A stretch of DNA of 64,000 nt. Source: Euphorbia lathyris. Taxonomy: Eukaryota > Streptophyta > Magnoliopsida > Malpighiales > Euphorbiaceae. The position numbers were made by a program, and so were the translations under genes. Below the pieces are notes generated by a model. It did not search any database. It was not told the origin of the DNA and saw only the letters and a program-made list of their open reading frames with translations. Location: contig NC_088911.1 in the NCBI RefSeq assembly GCF_963576675.1, positions 130,141,929 to 130,205,928 on the forward strand. Direction: 5' to 3'. Below are positions 10,586 to 21,209 of the stretch, in pieces. Each line of letters starts with the position of its first letter. Position 1 is the stretch's first letter.

Positions 10586-10629
10586 CACGTGTGGCGGCAC
10601 ACTGCCCTAGGAAGGTTCAAAAACCTTCC
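10586..10629 (+). promoter_or_regulatory. Possible promoter elements of antisense aORF: G-box and hairpin
   Basis: GACACGTGTGGC, a G-box core (CACGTG at 10586-10591) that also resembles an ABA-response element, lies about 170 bp before the ATG of the antisense gene. A perfect 8-bp inverted repeat, GGAAGGTT-CAAA-AACCTTCC, follows at 10610-10629. No clear TATA box is visible between them and the ATG. The regulatory role is inferred from motif and position only. Confidence 0.35.
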
Positions 10630-10760
10630 TTTTCTTCCAATTTCTCTTTCTTCCCCATTTCTTCATCTCTTTTCGTCCTCAAGGCTTTTTTCCCAGAATT
10701 TTTCAGAGATTCTACTCAAGCTTCTTCATTTCCATGTAAGTGCTTTTTCTTTTATCCTGA

Positions 10761-13019
10761 ATGTTTAGAAGCTCATCTTCATCCTCTGGGTCAACTTCTG
10801 AACTTTCTAACTTGGCATCTCCTAAGATTGAAGTAGATTTTAGTTGGACCACTTCATCGTCGGAAAACTCTCAATCTCATGTGGGTGCGATTGATTCTAG
10901 TTTAGCTGAGTTCAATAACTCGGCGCGTAACCCTTACCAGACTCGTTCCAGCGGAAATCCTTCTTTATTTTCTTCTATTTCCGGTGCCATTCCGGCCAGT
11001 GCTCATAACCGATTTCTAGGTTCTATGGCCTCCTCTTCCTTCCCTGCGAGGAAAAAGAATCCTCGAGCAGAGTCCACTCCATCTCGTATGAGTGCCGTGG
11101 ATTTGGCGAATCTAGCGGATCGTTTTCCGTGGATCAAAAATTATGAGACCCAACTCGCGGCTTCTCATCAACGTCCCTCCAATCCGCCTAACGGCTTCCT
11201 CACCATATTCTGTAGTCACGTAGAGAGAGGGTTTCGCCTTCCTCTTCCCAAGATGTTGGAGGATATCCTCTCATATTTTGACATTGCCGTCAGTCAGCTA
11301 CACCCTAATGGCTGGCTTGACATGGCCTTGGATTGCTATCTGGCGTTAAATTTAGGCGTAGTGTATACGGGCCGTATCTTTGGAGCCTTTCATAAACCTT
11401 CCAATAGGAAGTCGGAGTCTTATCTTACATTTGCCAAGTTCGGTGTATACTCGCCCTTTTACGATAAAATGTCCAACGTGCATAGCTGGGATGAGAGTTT
11501 CTTCTATGTGAAGATAAAGGAGGATGAACCGTTAGGTTTTCCCTCAGTTTGGAACTCTCGTCCGCTACATATGGCGGGTGACATGCGAGTCTTAACAAAC
11601 AGTGATGAAGAGGTGGCGGATCTCATGAAGCAGATCAAGGCGGATGCATGGACGTATGCGGATGCCTTAGCCTTCATGATGAGTGACATTCCACTGATCC
11701 GCCGAGTGGAAGATCAATTCGTTTATTCAAAAATTACTCAGTTTGATCAAGGTACCTTTCTGCTACTCGGGAATCTTGATTATTTTGATGTCTTCTTTGG
11801 CAGGGGTGTATCTAAGGCAAATCACACTCTTGCAGAGACGCGCAGGAAGTTCTTAGAAGATGAAGCACGCAAGAAGAGTCAAGCGACTAATCCTCAAACT
11901 GATACGGGCAAGCGTCCTGCAGAGACAACTGTCGATCCGCCACTGAAGAAGAGGCAGCCCAATACTATTGGTAATAACAAGATAATGGCGGATGCGATAC
12001 GATCCGCTAAACCTACTGACAAGATGGTTCAGGTAATCCGTCCTTTGATTTTGTTTCCTGCTCATCCGATTTTAAAGTGGCGTATGGCTCTTTTCTGTTT
12101 GTGTAGATGGCGAAGCCCGATATTGGAGGATACTGGTCCGCCAAATTTGGGGCCCAGGGTTCTTTTGAGAATGAATCCCTTCTGAATGATCTGGATGAGG
12201 CCTTAGGACAGGTGGGAGAGGTACAAAGGGATTATGACCAAATCCCTGGATCAATTCATATCCATAGGGGGAAATCGGAGCTTCTCTCGGTGAGTTTAAA
12301 AAAGAATGGGCGTAGTGGTGATTTCTTCGTTTCCCTTTCATTTTTGGACTAAATCTTTTTGTCTTTTACAGCTGTACGCCCGCTTGCGTACTTTGGAAAA
12401 TGGGTTTCTTCAAAACGTGGTGGACAGGGCGACCATCGAGAACTTAGAAAAAGAGATCGCGAGTGCCAATTCCGCCATTGCCACTATGAACGCGAATCTA
12501 GCTTCCGCCACGGCTGCCTTAGTTCTCCGAGATGAGGAGATTAAAAGTTTAAAGGCAAAGATGGCTTCTGATGCCAAAAGCCATAAAGATACTCTTGGAG
12601 AAGCTGAATACACGGCGGGTGTACAGGCGTTTTATTATGGCGAGATGCTCATGGCGTACTTCTCCCTAGCCCATCCTGAAGTTGACTTCACAGATCCTCA
12701 GTTTGCCGTCCCCGAACCAGAAGACGTGGTAAAGTTCAATAAGATGCCAGATGCCAGTGAATACCTCCGCAACTATGTACGGCGATGGATGAAGGGAACC
12801 ATGCAGGAAACCAAACCTCCTATCATAGTTGTGGCGGATGATCCCAAAGAGATACCATCCAAGGTAGATACGGAGCCAGCCCTTGATTCTGTCCTTCCAT
12901 CGGGCTCTGTTCCTTCGGAGGTATCTACTGGTGGCGGATCTGTGACTGTGGAGAAGGATCCTCAAGCAAGTGTCGTGGGCGAAGGAAGCACAAAAGGGGA
13001 TGTCCCTATTATTATTTAG
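10761..13019 (+). CDS. TAT-1 antisense aORF, three exons, putative gypsy-type transposon protein (Transposase_28-like)
   Basis: Exons 10761-12032, 12107-12289 and 12372-13019 join in phase 0 through two introns with GT...AG ends (GTAATC...TGTGTAG and GTGAGT...TTTACAG). They give about 700 uninterrupted codons. Residues about 110-350 resemble the plant 'putative gypsy type transposon' family (PF04195): the core GFRLPLPKMLEDIL, then QLHPNGW and the YSPFYDK region. The N terminus is Ser-rich. Exon 3 begins with an Ala/Glu/Lys heptad-rich stretch likely to form a coiled coil (about residues 500-560) and ends in an acidic, disordered tail. The gene runs against gag-pol, between the pol stop and the 3' LTR. 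Known Tat/Retand elements carry such antisense aORFs; their function is unknown. It is the most intact gene of the element. A DNA-binding or chromatin role would be speculation. Confidence 0.75.
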
Positions 13020-13683
13020 CTTTTACTAGAGATTTTTGTGAAAAACCTTCTAAGTACAATTTGGTTAATTCTTTATGCTGCTACTTATTTATTTTACCCT
13101 TACATTTGCGTAAAGAAGTATTTTTAAATATAAGCATGTTTAGGATTTGTGTCTTGGAGTAGGTGGCCAGCCATACTCCATTGTATGAACCTTTGTGAAG
13201 GTTTAAAGCTGTTCTATTCCTCTTTTAGAGGAAGTAAAGCTGCCTAGGGGTTCAATTTGCTACCTATCTTTGAGGTGAAATGATCCGCCCGTAGGACTTG
13301 TGAATCCCTTTCTGAGAGGGAAGAGAGTGTAAAGACCTTACGTCCAAGGATCGTTTTAACTCTTATTGGAGATTGGGATCTGCCCAGAGATGGATCCGCC
13401 CATAAGATTGATCCTATTATGTGTTTTAAGATAGCGATACATTGCGAATGTGGAGAGCGTTGGATGCCCCCCCTTCTTTTTTATGACTGGAATATTGATA
13501 TTGCAGCAGTAAACTATGAAAAGAACATGGATAATAAAACCAACAATATTTATTAATGGGAGAAGCACCTTATTACAGTGAATAAGTCTTTATAAATGAG
13601 CCTCGTTAAAACCTTTAACAAGAAAAACCTCATGGGAAAAAGCTTGTTAAAGGAAAAAGAGTACTCAAGACCATGGACATACT
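13020..13683 (+). other. TAT-1 spacer between antisense aORF and pol
   Basis: About 660 bp with no gene. It would hold the 3' untranslated region of the antisense gene (AT-rich around 13060-13140) and, from the other side, the pol tail. Words such as GATCCGCC/GGCGGATC recur here and through the element. Confidence 0.5.
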
Positions 13684-15846
13684 TCATTTTCTAACCAAGT
13701 ATTTACGGAGGTTCTGGAGATTCCATGTGCGTGGTAGTGTATTGCCCTCCATATCTTGTATTTTGAATGTAGCTGGTCCGATCTTGTCCACTATTAGGTA
13801 TGGACCTGTCCAGTTGAGTCCCAATTTGCCATTGCCTTCTCGAGATTGGATCTTATCAGCTTTGCAAAGCACAAGGTCTCCTACCTTTAGATCCATAAGC
13901 TTGGCATTTTTACCATGGTAAGCCGCAATCCGCTGTTTGTACGCTGCCATACGTACATAGGATTGGTTCCTGCGATCCTCAACCTGATCCAAACGCTCTC
14001 TTAGCCGTTTGTTGTTGTCCTCTTCACAATAAAAGGTCACCCGATCACTAGGGACTTGTATTTCAACTGGGATCACGACCTCCACTCCATGAGAAAGGGT
14101 GAATGGTGTTTCCCCAGTAGCTGTTCTTGGGGTGGTACGATAAGCCCACAAAACACTTGTAAGCTGATCCGCCCATCTCTTGTCGTGCTCTCCCAGCCTC
14201 TTCTTTATCCCCTTAACAATCGTTCGATTGGTAACTTCGGTCATTCCGTTGGACTGAGGATAATAAACGGAGGCAAATCTATTCAGGATGCCCAATCCCT
14301 CGCAAAAAGCCTTGAATTTGCCACAGTTAAACTGTGTTCCGTTGTCAGTGATGATGGTATGCGGAATGCCATATCTTCCCACGATGTTGTCTTTGACGAA
14401 CTCCACTATCTGATCTGCTGTAATGGAGGAAACAGCCTCGGCTTCTACCCATTTGGTGAAATGGTCTACCGCTACTATTACATACCTTTTTTGCCGGCGA
14501 GTTGGGGGAAACGGGCCAACGATGTCTATTCCCCAGAGGGCGAACAGGCGTCCTTCAATGATTGGCCTTTGAATATGTTTGGTAGTATGTGACTCATTTG
14601 CGTGAATCTGACAATTGTGACAAGATTCTACCAAACTCTGGGCATCTAACTCAGCTGTGGGCCAGTAGAAACCTGCTAACCTTGATTTCTTTAAGATCGT
14701 GGCGGATGCTTCATGTGACCCACATGATCCTTCATGTAGCTCCTTGAGGATCTGCTGTCCTTCTTCTGGTAGAACGCGTTTTAGCCAAGGATGACTAAAG
14801 GATTTTCTGTAAAGACCATCATTGATCAAGGAGAAATAAGCTGATCTCTTGACTATCCCTCGTGCCTCCTCCTTGTCTTCAGGTAATGTTCCATTTATCA
14901 GATATTGGCGGATGACTGACCTCCAATCATCTTCTACCGTTGTGAGTATGGACACTTCTTTAGAAGTAAATACTGGAGCCATTTTTACTTCGAAGGGACA
15001 ATCCGGATTTGCCCAGTTTTCCTCACAAGAAGCCATTTTGGCCAATTGATCTGCCTCTGTATTGGACTCCCTTGGTATGTGAACCAATTCCCACTTAGTT
15101 TCTTTAGCTTCAAGGTTATCCAGCAACTTTTTGACTTCTGCTACATATTTGGCCAGAACCTCATCTTTCACTTCGTAATTCTTGATTACTTGGTTGACCA
15201 TTAATTTTGAGTCGCTATAGATCACGATTCGCTCTGGGGTGATCTCTTGTAGTAGACGTAAACCCAATATCACAGCTTCGTACTCAGCAGCATTATTAGT
15301 GGCATGGAAATTTAATTTTGCTGCGTATCGTAATCTTATGTAGTGGGGACCTTTGATCACAACTCCCACACCTGCTCCGTCCATCGAGGAAGCTCCATCC
15401 GTGTACATCGACCATTCCTCTAATGGAGGTTTGGGATGAGATACACCTTCGTCAGTGAATTCATTCACGAAGTCCGCCAGGACCTGACTCTTCAAAGATG
15501 ACCTGCTTTCATATCTTACATCAAATTCGCCCAGGCAAATCGCCCATTCCATCAACCTTCCCGAAGTGTCTGGCTTCTGCAATACCTTTCTCATTGGTAT
15601 ATTGGTTCGAACTATTACAGTATGCGCCTGAAAATATGGCCTAAGGCGAATTGCCGTGGTTACAACAGCCAGTGCCATTTTATCCAGCTTTGAATATCTG
15701 GTTTCAGCGTCTTTCAAAACTTTGCTCACGTAATAAATTGGGAATTGTTGGCCATCTTCTTCCCGTATCATGACCATGCATACGGCTTTATCCGCGACCG
15801 ATACATACATGTATAGATCCTCCCATTTCAAAGGCCGACTCATCAT
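13684..15846 (-). pseudogene. TAT-1 pol, C-terminal part: RT-RNase H, second RNase H, integrase
   Basis: 720 open codons. First comes the gypsy RNase H that follows RT (SKVLKDAETRYSKLDKMALA). A second RVT_3-type RNase H follows (YTDGASSMDGAG, NNAAEYEAVILGL, VIYSDSKL), the extra domain typical of Tat elements. Integrase comes last, with its zinc-binding H/C motif (HEGSCGSH, CHNCQ), catalytic core residues Asp in GIDIVGPF, Asp in ITDNGTQF and Glu in SNGMTEVTNR, and a C-terminal domain (KVGDLVLCKAD...NWTGPYLI). All visible catalytic residues are present. It is separated from the RT part by an in-frame TAA at about 15910, so the polyprotein is interrupted. It acts, in intact relatives, in cDNA synthesis and nuclear integration. 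Confidence 0.85.
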
Positions 15847-15912
15847 AGGTGGCTCTGCGAGGAACCGTTTGATTCCTTCGAAGGCATTTTGGAAATCCTC
15901 ATTCCACTCGAA

Positions 15913-17013
15913 TTATTTTTGTTTCTTGATAACTTCGAAAAAAGGCTGACATCTACGAGCTGAGCATGAGATAAACCTGCCCAAGGCTATGATACGCCCG
16001 TTAAGGCGTTGTACTTCTCTGATATTCTGGGGCGGTTGCATTTCTAGGACTGCTTTGACCTTGTCAGGATTTGGGCTAACTCCTTTTTCACTGATCATGA
16101 ACCCTAAAAATTTCCCATATGTCGCCCCAAAAGTGCATTTTTCCGGATTCAACTTGATATTGTGGTGCCGAAGTACGCCCAGTACCTCCTTTATATCCTC
16201 TGCATGCCTTTCTACAGTTGTGCTTTTAATGATCATATCATCTACATAAACAGAATAATTGCCATTCTTATTGTCCGCAAATATCTTGTTCATCATCCTC
16301 TGATAAGTAGCACCTATTTTCTTGAGCCCGAAGGGTATGACTTTAAAACAATAAGTGGCTTGATGCGTCACGAATGAGGTCTTGATTCTATCCGAGGGCT
16401 CCATGGGGATTTGATGATAGCTTGACTTCACATCTGTAAAGGAATACATTGCGTGACCGGCAGTTCCATCCACAAGCATGTCTATACATGGCAAAGGATA
16501 GTTATCCTTGGGGCAAGCTTTATTAAGATCTGTAAAGTCAATGCACATGGGGTAAGATCCGCCAGCTTTCTTGACTAGCACGACGTTCGCCAACCACTGG
16601 GTGTAAAGTACTGAGTCAATGGCATCCGCCTTTTGGAGCTTGGCGATTTCTTCCTCTATCACCTTCTGCCTTTCCGGACCATGGTTTCTCCGCTTTTGAG
16701 CCACAGGAACTGCATCTTTATCGATGTTGAGTTTATGGGTGATCACGTTCGGGCTAATTCCGGGTAGAATTTCATCCTTCCATGCAAAGACATCCTCGGC
16801 CTCACAGAGCACTTTGGTAATTGCATCTCTGATATTACCTTGTAGTCCCTTAGCTATCCGCACCTGCTTCTCTTCTGCCATTAAGTACATTTCGGTCTCA
16901 CCTAAGGCCATTGTGACACGCTCCTCTTCATCTTCTTCCTTAGATTGAGGGCGAATCATTAACGAAGCCGAATATGTTTCTTGAGCCACTTTTTGACAAC
17001 CTCTAACCATCAC
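15913..17013 (-). pseudogene. TAT-1 pol, reverse transcriptase
   Basis: Typical gypsy RT blocks occur in order: ANVVLVKKAGGSYPMCIDFTDLNKACPKD-like finger region (here in shorter pieces), FTDVKSSYHQI with the first catalytic Asp, VIPFGLKKIGATYQRMM, and the active site VYVDDMII. The thumb region NPEKCTFGATYGKFLGFMIS follows. The frame ends KQK-stop where a homologous frame continues FEWNEDFQNAFEG. Upstream, one extra base near 17023 shifts it out of frame with protease. The stretch 17014-17146 keeps recognisable pol sequence with stops, including a TGA that looks like a CGA to TGA change. Confidence 0.85.
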
Positions 17014-17146
17014 ACCTCCCTTGACCGTTGTAAAGTGCTAAATGGCGAATAGAGATAAGAGCTGCAGCTTCGGAGATAAAAGGTCATTCGAGAATAATAT
17101 TGTAAGCTAATTTTCCATCCAAGACCGAGAACTCCAAATCGCCTCT

Positions 17147-17581
17147 CTAAACTTGATCATCGTCAGTAAGCTCACAATCCAACGTAACTTGGCCTTTCGT
17201 CTGAATGGTATGACCTGTTACTCCCAAAATGTCAACCACAGTCGGCTCTACCTGGACAGGATCAATCCTGAGTTTGGCGAATGCTCCTCGGGTAATGACA
17301 TTACATGAACTTCCCGTATCAATCATTACCCTCTTCATTTCCCAACCTTCAACCGTCATAGTGACGACCAGTGCATCCGCATGGGGTGGAATCTCAGGAC
17401 CTGCATCCGAGAAAGGGCGGTTTAATGATGTCCTATCAAGGGTGGTCGTCTTCACCTTTTTCAATGCTGGCTGATAGCCAGGTCCACCTGCTATGACATT
17501 GATGGTACCCTTTCCTTTCTTCTTTGGGTCCTCCTTGGATCTATCATCTTCTTTTCCTTCTGTTTGAATGAACCGATCCAA
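17147..17581 (-). pseudogene. TAT-1 protease region
   Basis: Aspartic protease with the active-site motif MIDTGSSCN, followed by the family pattern VDILGVTGHTIQTKGQ. The linker before it is Lys/Asp-rich (EGKEDDRSKEDPKKKGKG). The frame ends at a TAG at 17147, and the same frame carries on as pol after further stops. It is part of the broken gag-pol polyprotein. Confidence 0.82.
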
Positions 17582-18532
17582 TTTACCTCTTTCAATGAGT
17601 CGCTCAATTTATCGAGCTAACTCCCAGCAAGCGTCTGTATCATGGCCATTTTTCCTGTGATACTTGCAATAATTTTTAGGATTCTTTCCTTTATTGGTGT
17701 ACTCCCCCCCTTTTGGCTCGGGGTATGAAATGCTCCGCTTGTGCTGACTGTTCTCGATCCACATAAGAACTTCGCTCTTAGAAGCATTGAGAGGTGTGAA
17801 GGAAGTGACAAACGTCGATTTGTTCCTAGAATCCCTTCATTTGTTCCGAGAAGAAGAATCCTGACGTTTGTCTCTGTCCCGATCCCGGGGACGAGATTCG
17901 CCTTTGTCCTTTTTTGGTGATGATGGAGAACCTCGGCGAATATCGTCCACCTCTATAAATTCTTTACAACGCTCCATTAACTCTGCCATGCTGGTAGGCT
18001 TTTTACGGATGAGATCCTCTTGCAAACTTTTACAGGTTGTGTTTCTCACGAAACATTCCACAGCTACGGAGATATCGACATCAACTATTTGTATACACAA
18101 TTGGTTGAAGGTGTCCACATAATCTCGGAGGGGTTCATTCGCCTTCTGCTTTAATTCAAAAAGCTTTCCGGATTTCACCACTGCAGGGATGCAACCAGCA
18201 AATTTTGCACAAAATTCCCTGCTTAATTGATCGAAGCTGTTTATTGAGCCTGGAGGTAAAGATTGAAACCACAAATAAGCTGGACCTCCTAGCGTGGTGA
18301 CAAACATTTTGCAAAGCACGGGCTTAGTGGCTCGTTTGAGCCTGGCTAAAATTCGATACTTTCGAACATGAGCCTCTAGATTGTCTTTGCCTGTGTATAT
18401 CGCAAGATTAGGAATCTTGAAAGCTCTTTCGGTTTCCTCTGCCTCGATCCAAGCCGCAAAAGGCGAATCCCTATTGGCGAATGGGTTGTGCCTAGCGTTT
18501 TCTTCGTTCATTTGGAGTACTAGAGCCCTCAC
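17582..18532 (-). pseudogene. TAT-1 gag, capsid and nucleocapsid
   Basis: The open part (18532-17837) encodes the retrotransposon gag (capsid) domain: PNLAIYTGKDNLEAHVRKYR, GGPAYLWFQSLPPGSINSF, and FELKQKANEPLRDYVDTFNQ with YVDTFNQ conserved in the family. It ends in an Arg/Asp-rich tail. Beyond the stop at 17837, with further stops, a zinc-binding motif of the type CKYHRKNGHDTDAC can still be read at about 17640-17700, as in other Tat gags. It packages element RNA in intact relatives. Confidence 0.8.
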
Positions 18533-18698
18533 CCTATCATCAAAATTCTCCGGATCCGCCCTGGGGCAATCCCTTCGTGGCGATCTACTTGGAGAAGAAG
18601 AAGAACTCGACTCTGACGATGAATCTGATGGTGAATGCCTTCCTGCGTTTCCACATCCGCCTCCTCTTCTTCCTCCACCGTCTCCTCCTCCACTTCCT

Positions 18699-19442
18699 CT
18701 ATTTAGGGGAATTGGGCCGTTTCCTCCTTACTGGCCTCCTGACAAGGTGTGTCCAACAGTTCCCGAAGATGGATGGGGGTGGTGGTCCACCTATATGAGA
18801 TGTTTTTTCTGGTCTTTTACTTCCTCTACGACCAGTAGATGGAGGAGATCTGCCACGGCATGGGGATCTTGCTCGTCGAGGCGAAGGAGATCTTACCCGT
18901 TTATCCTTGTTCTTTCTATGCTTTTTACGTATGGGCTCCTTAAATCCGCCAAGAGACGAATTCGTCCGCGGGCACCTGGGTACATTTGGCCCATCTAGAT
19001 TAAACCTCGGAACCTCTGATCCGCCAGGAGGGACCGTATCATTCCCGTGGCTTCCCTCACCAGGAAATAACTCCTTGATAACCGGTCGCCCGCCACCCGG
19101 CGCTGTGGTAGTTATCATGGAATCAATGTTGTGAGCTTGAAGGAATGAAGAACTATGGGCACCTGGCCCCAAGCCGAATTTTAACGGAGGTAGAGATGAG
19201 ACAGCTGATGTAGATACTATAGTCCAATGAGGAGGAACAGTCATGAACGCCCGGAGGCGGTTTCCAATCTCAAGCCCATATCGTGCTTCGATATCCTGAG
19301 CACACATATCGATGAAGGATGCTGCGGGCATATTTCCATCAATATTTGTTGTAGGAGCGGTTGTGCTTGTGCGTCCAGCACTAGATGGTGTAATTATCGG
19401 TGATTCAATCCTAGAGGAGGGATTTTGTCCTTCATCGGTCAT
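18699..19442 (-). pseudogene. TAT-1 gag N-terminal extension
   Basis: This frame starts with an ATG just inside the primer site (MTDEGQNPSSRIESP) and runs 247 codons. It is Pro/Gly/Ser-rich with a basic Arg/Ser/Pro stretch (KRVRSPSPRRARSPCRGRSP). It ends in frame 166 bp before the capsid frame opens, so a frameshift separates the two. I recognise no enzymatic domain. The position fits the N terminus of gag. Confidence 0.6.
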
Positions 19443-19485
19443 GATGTTTCAATGTGAACGAAAAATCCTTTATTTGATCAAGGAT

Positions 19486-19503
19486 TCCACGTTCACCGCA
19501 CCA
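19486..19503 (-). other. Primer binding site (tRNA-Phe type), TAT-1
   Basis: The minus strand reads TGGTGCGGTGAACGTGG, two bases inside the LTR. From memory this matches the 3' end of plant tRNA-Phe with one mismatch. Confidence 0.6.
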
Positions 19504-19505
19504 AT

Positions 19506-19983
19506 TGATAACAAAGGAGAAATTTCTGATCGGAGCACGTCCCTGTGAGGCGCCGTTGGGATCGGCCGGGGACACTCCGATGCTAAAGTCAGTAGGGAAT
19601 ATGGAAAATAAACTGTATTGACAAGGCTCAAAGAATGTAAGAAAGTGAGTGTACCTTGATAGCCTAGAATGGTAGGCTATATATAGTTGAGAAATTCGTA
19701 ACCTCTAGGTAACTAGAAAGTCTCCATTAATGCCCCTTTATTGGTGGTTACAAGTTACTCATAACCTGGCGGGTAAGACAATTAATGATTCATTTAATGA
19801 TCTTTTATGGCCGAGACGACGGCCAACCGTTACCAAGGTGAATGGAGAGATTCTCCTTAGAGATCCGCCTGCGGAATAACTCAGGGAGATTCGCCAGCCG
19901 GATCCCTTTTAAGGGGTTGATATGCGGCACACTTAAAGGCAAATATCTCTTTTGGTCCTCATGATAATATCCCGATGTTATCA
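19506..19983 (-). repeat. TAT-1 5' LTR
   Basis: 478 bp, TGATAACA to TGTTATCA, followed by AAGTG. It is about 97% identical by eye to 9999-10476. Confidence 0.93.
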
Positions 19984-19988
19984 AAGTG

Positions 19989-21209
19989 TCAAAGCCCAAG
20001 TCAAACAGTTCTAATACAACTCGGCCCGCGTTAGTCAAAACAATGTCGATGTGTACAAAATGCAACTCAGCAATCGATGGATCTGGAAGACCTTCGGGAA
20101 CAACTTCAAGATGAAGCTGCTGAGCAGTTTCGACAAACGTACAAGACAGCAGCTGGCTAAGGAAACTTCCAGACAAAGTATTTCCACTTTGGGTAAAGTT
20201 CAGACGACACAGTATGCTGTCCAATTGACTTTACCATAAATAGTGAGACACTCTGCCGAGCTGACCAAAAGCTGACCGAGGACAGAAGATACACAAATCT
20301 GATTGGCCGAGAGCTAATATTCACCTGTTGTCCATCGACTACGCCTTTCAGCTTTTTTGGTTAGTTTTTTATTGCTGAGCAAGTCAGGATGACAACGACA
20401 GGAAGCCGTTTCCCTCCAACGGTTATTTCGAAATTCGAAATGACCGATGCCCAGACGTCTCTATAAATAGAGTGCCATCAGAAGCTTCAATACTTACAGA
20501 AATTGATCAAGCCATTACGCTGACCAAATCTCTACGCAAAGTTCTGCAAGCAAAAAGCAAAGCAATCTTACACTACATTCAATATCTTTTGTGTAAAAGT
20601 CTAGAGTGATTATTCAATCATTTAAGGTGTCTTAGCAAATCATTGTTTAGGACAAAACACTTATCATTTCTAGAGATGAGACAGGAGAAGCTGAGTACTC
20701 GGTTATAGTACTCAGCGAGAGATTAGGATTGAGTAGAGGTATAAAGGAAGGTACTCTTGTTATACTCAGTTGCTAAGATTGTAAAAGGTTTGAGGCTCTA
20801 CCTTTAAAGAGCTCAGTAGAGGATTCGAAATCTCAGAACTTGTTCCGAGGACAGGACGTAGGCTTAGAAGAAGCCGAACCTGGATAAATCTGCTGAGTAA
20901 CGTATTTCTTACCTTAAACTCCTTATATATATTGCTTGCTTAAATAACCAAAAAATGACCAAGTAAAGAGGTCAAGCTGAGTTGTGCGCATCAAACATCT
21001 GAGCTCAGGAATAGACTTTAAGTGCTATTTCCTGACTCAAATCAAGAAACTGACCTAGTCACCAGTTGACTAAGCCAGTATCTTACTGATCACTCAGCGC
21101 CGCTGTTAAATCCTTTTCTCTTAAGAAAAGAAGTTTGCCCAAACTTAGTAAAAAGTTTAAATAGTTCCTAACCCCCCCCCTTGGAACTATACTTGCAACG
21201 TTATAAGGG
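19989..21209 (+). repeat. COP-1 LTR, second part
   Basis: This continues the LTR begun at 9821 after TAT-1. It contains a TATA box (CTATAAATAG, 20461-20470) preceded 20 bp upstream by the palindrome TTTCGAAATTCGAAA (20426-20440), and a C run near 21172. It ends at AAGGGAC, where COP-2's LTR would continue CAACA, and is joined directly to inverted COP-2 extra-ORF sequence. Confidence 0.88.
20461..20470 (+). promoter_or_regulatory. COP-1 LTR TATA box
   Basis: TCTATAAATAG follows the 15-bp palindrome TTTCGAAATTCGAAA. The COP-2 LTR has the same arrangement on the other strand (TATA at about 29999-30009, TTTTGAATTTCAAAA at 30030-30044). Confidence 0.65.

Larger units (their letters stand above)
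9999..19983 (-). mobile_element. TAT-1: Tat/Retand-type Ty3/gypsy retrotransposon with antisense extra gene
   Basis: Paired 478-bp LTRs (9999-10476 and 19506-19983) begin TGATAACA and end TGTTATCA, a perfect 8-bp inverted repeat. They are flanked by AAGTG (9994-9998, 19984-19988). The element reads leftward: primer site, gag, protease, reverse transcriptase, RNase H, a second RNase H of the RVT_3 type, integrase, then an oppositely oriented three-exon gene before the 3' LTR. A second RNase H and an antisense aORF are known traits of the Tat lineage. Gag and pol are broken by stops and frameshifts, so it is not autonomous now. About 13 differences between LTRs by eye (roughly 97% identity) make it older than NA-1. 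Confidence 0.93.
1..21209 (+). mobile_element. COP-1: Sirevirus-like Ty1/copia retrotransposon, 3' part, split by two nested insertions
   Basis: Only the 3' end of this element is in the window: the end of an extra ORF, a 3' untranslated region, a polypurine tract and one LTR. It is recognised by its close match to COP-2, which lies in the opposite orientation at 21210-30604 and has gag, pol and an initiator-Met primer site. NA-1 splits the extra ORF at 418-8371 and TAT-1 splits the LTR at 9999-19983. The LTR begins TGTTGAAACA at 9821. It stops at about 21209, roughly five bases short of the terminus seen in COP-2, and runs straight into COP-2 internal sequence. Gag and pol would lie to the left of the window. 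Assignment to the Sirevirus lineage is inferred from the long extra ORF after pol, the initiator-Met primer site and the polypurine tract of the sister copy. Confidence 0.85.

Noticed and set aside
14056..14592. 178-codon plus-strand frame opposite TAT-1 integrase
   Set aside because: Shadow of the integrase frame, with no domain and no splice or start context.
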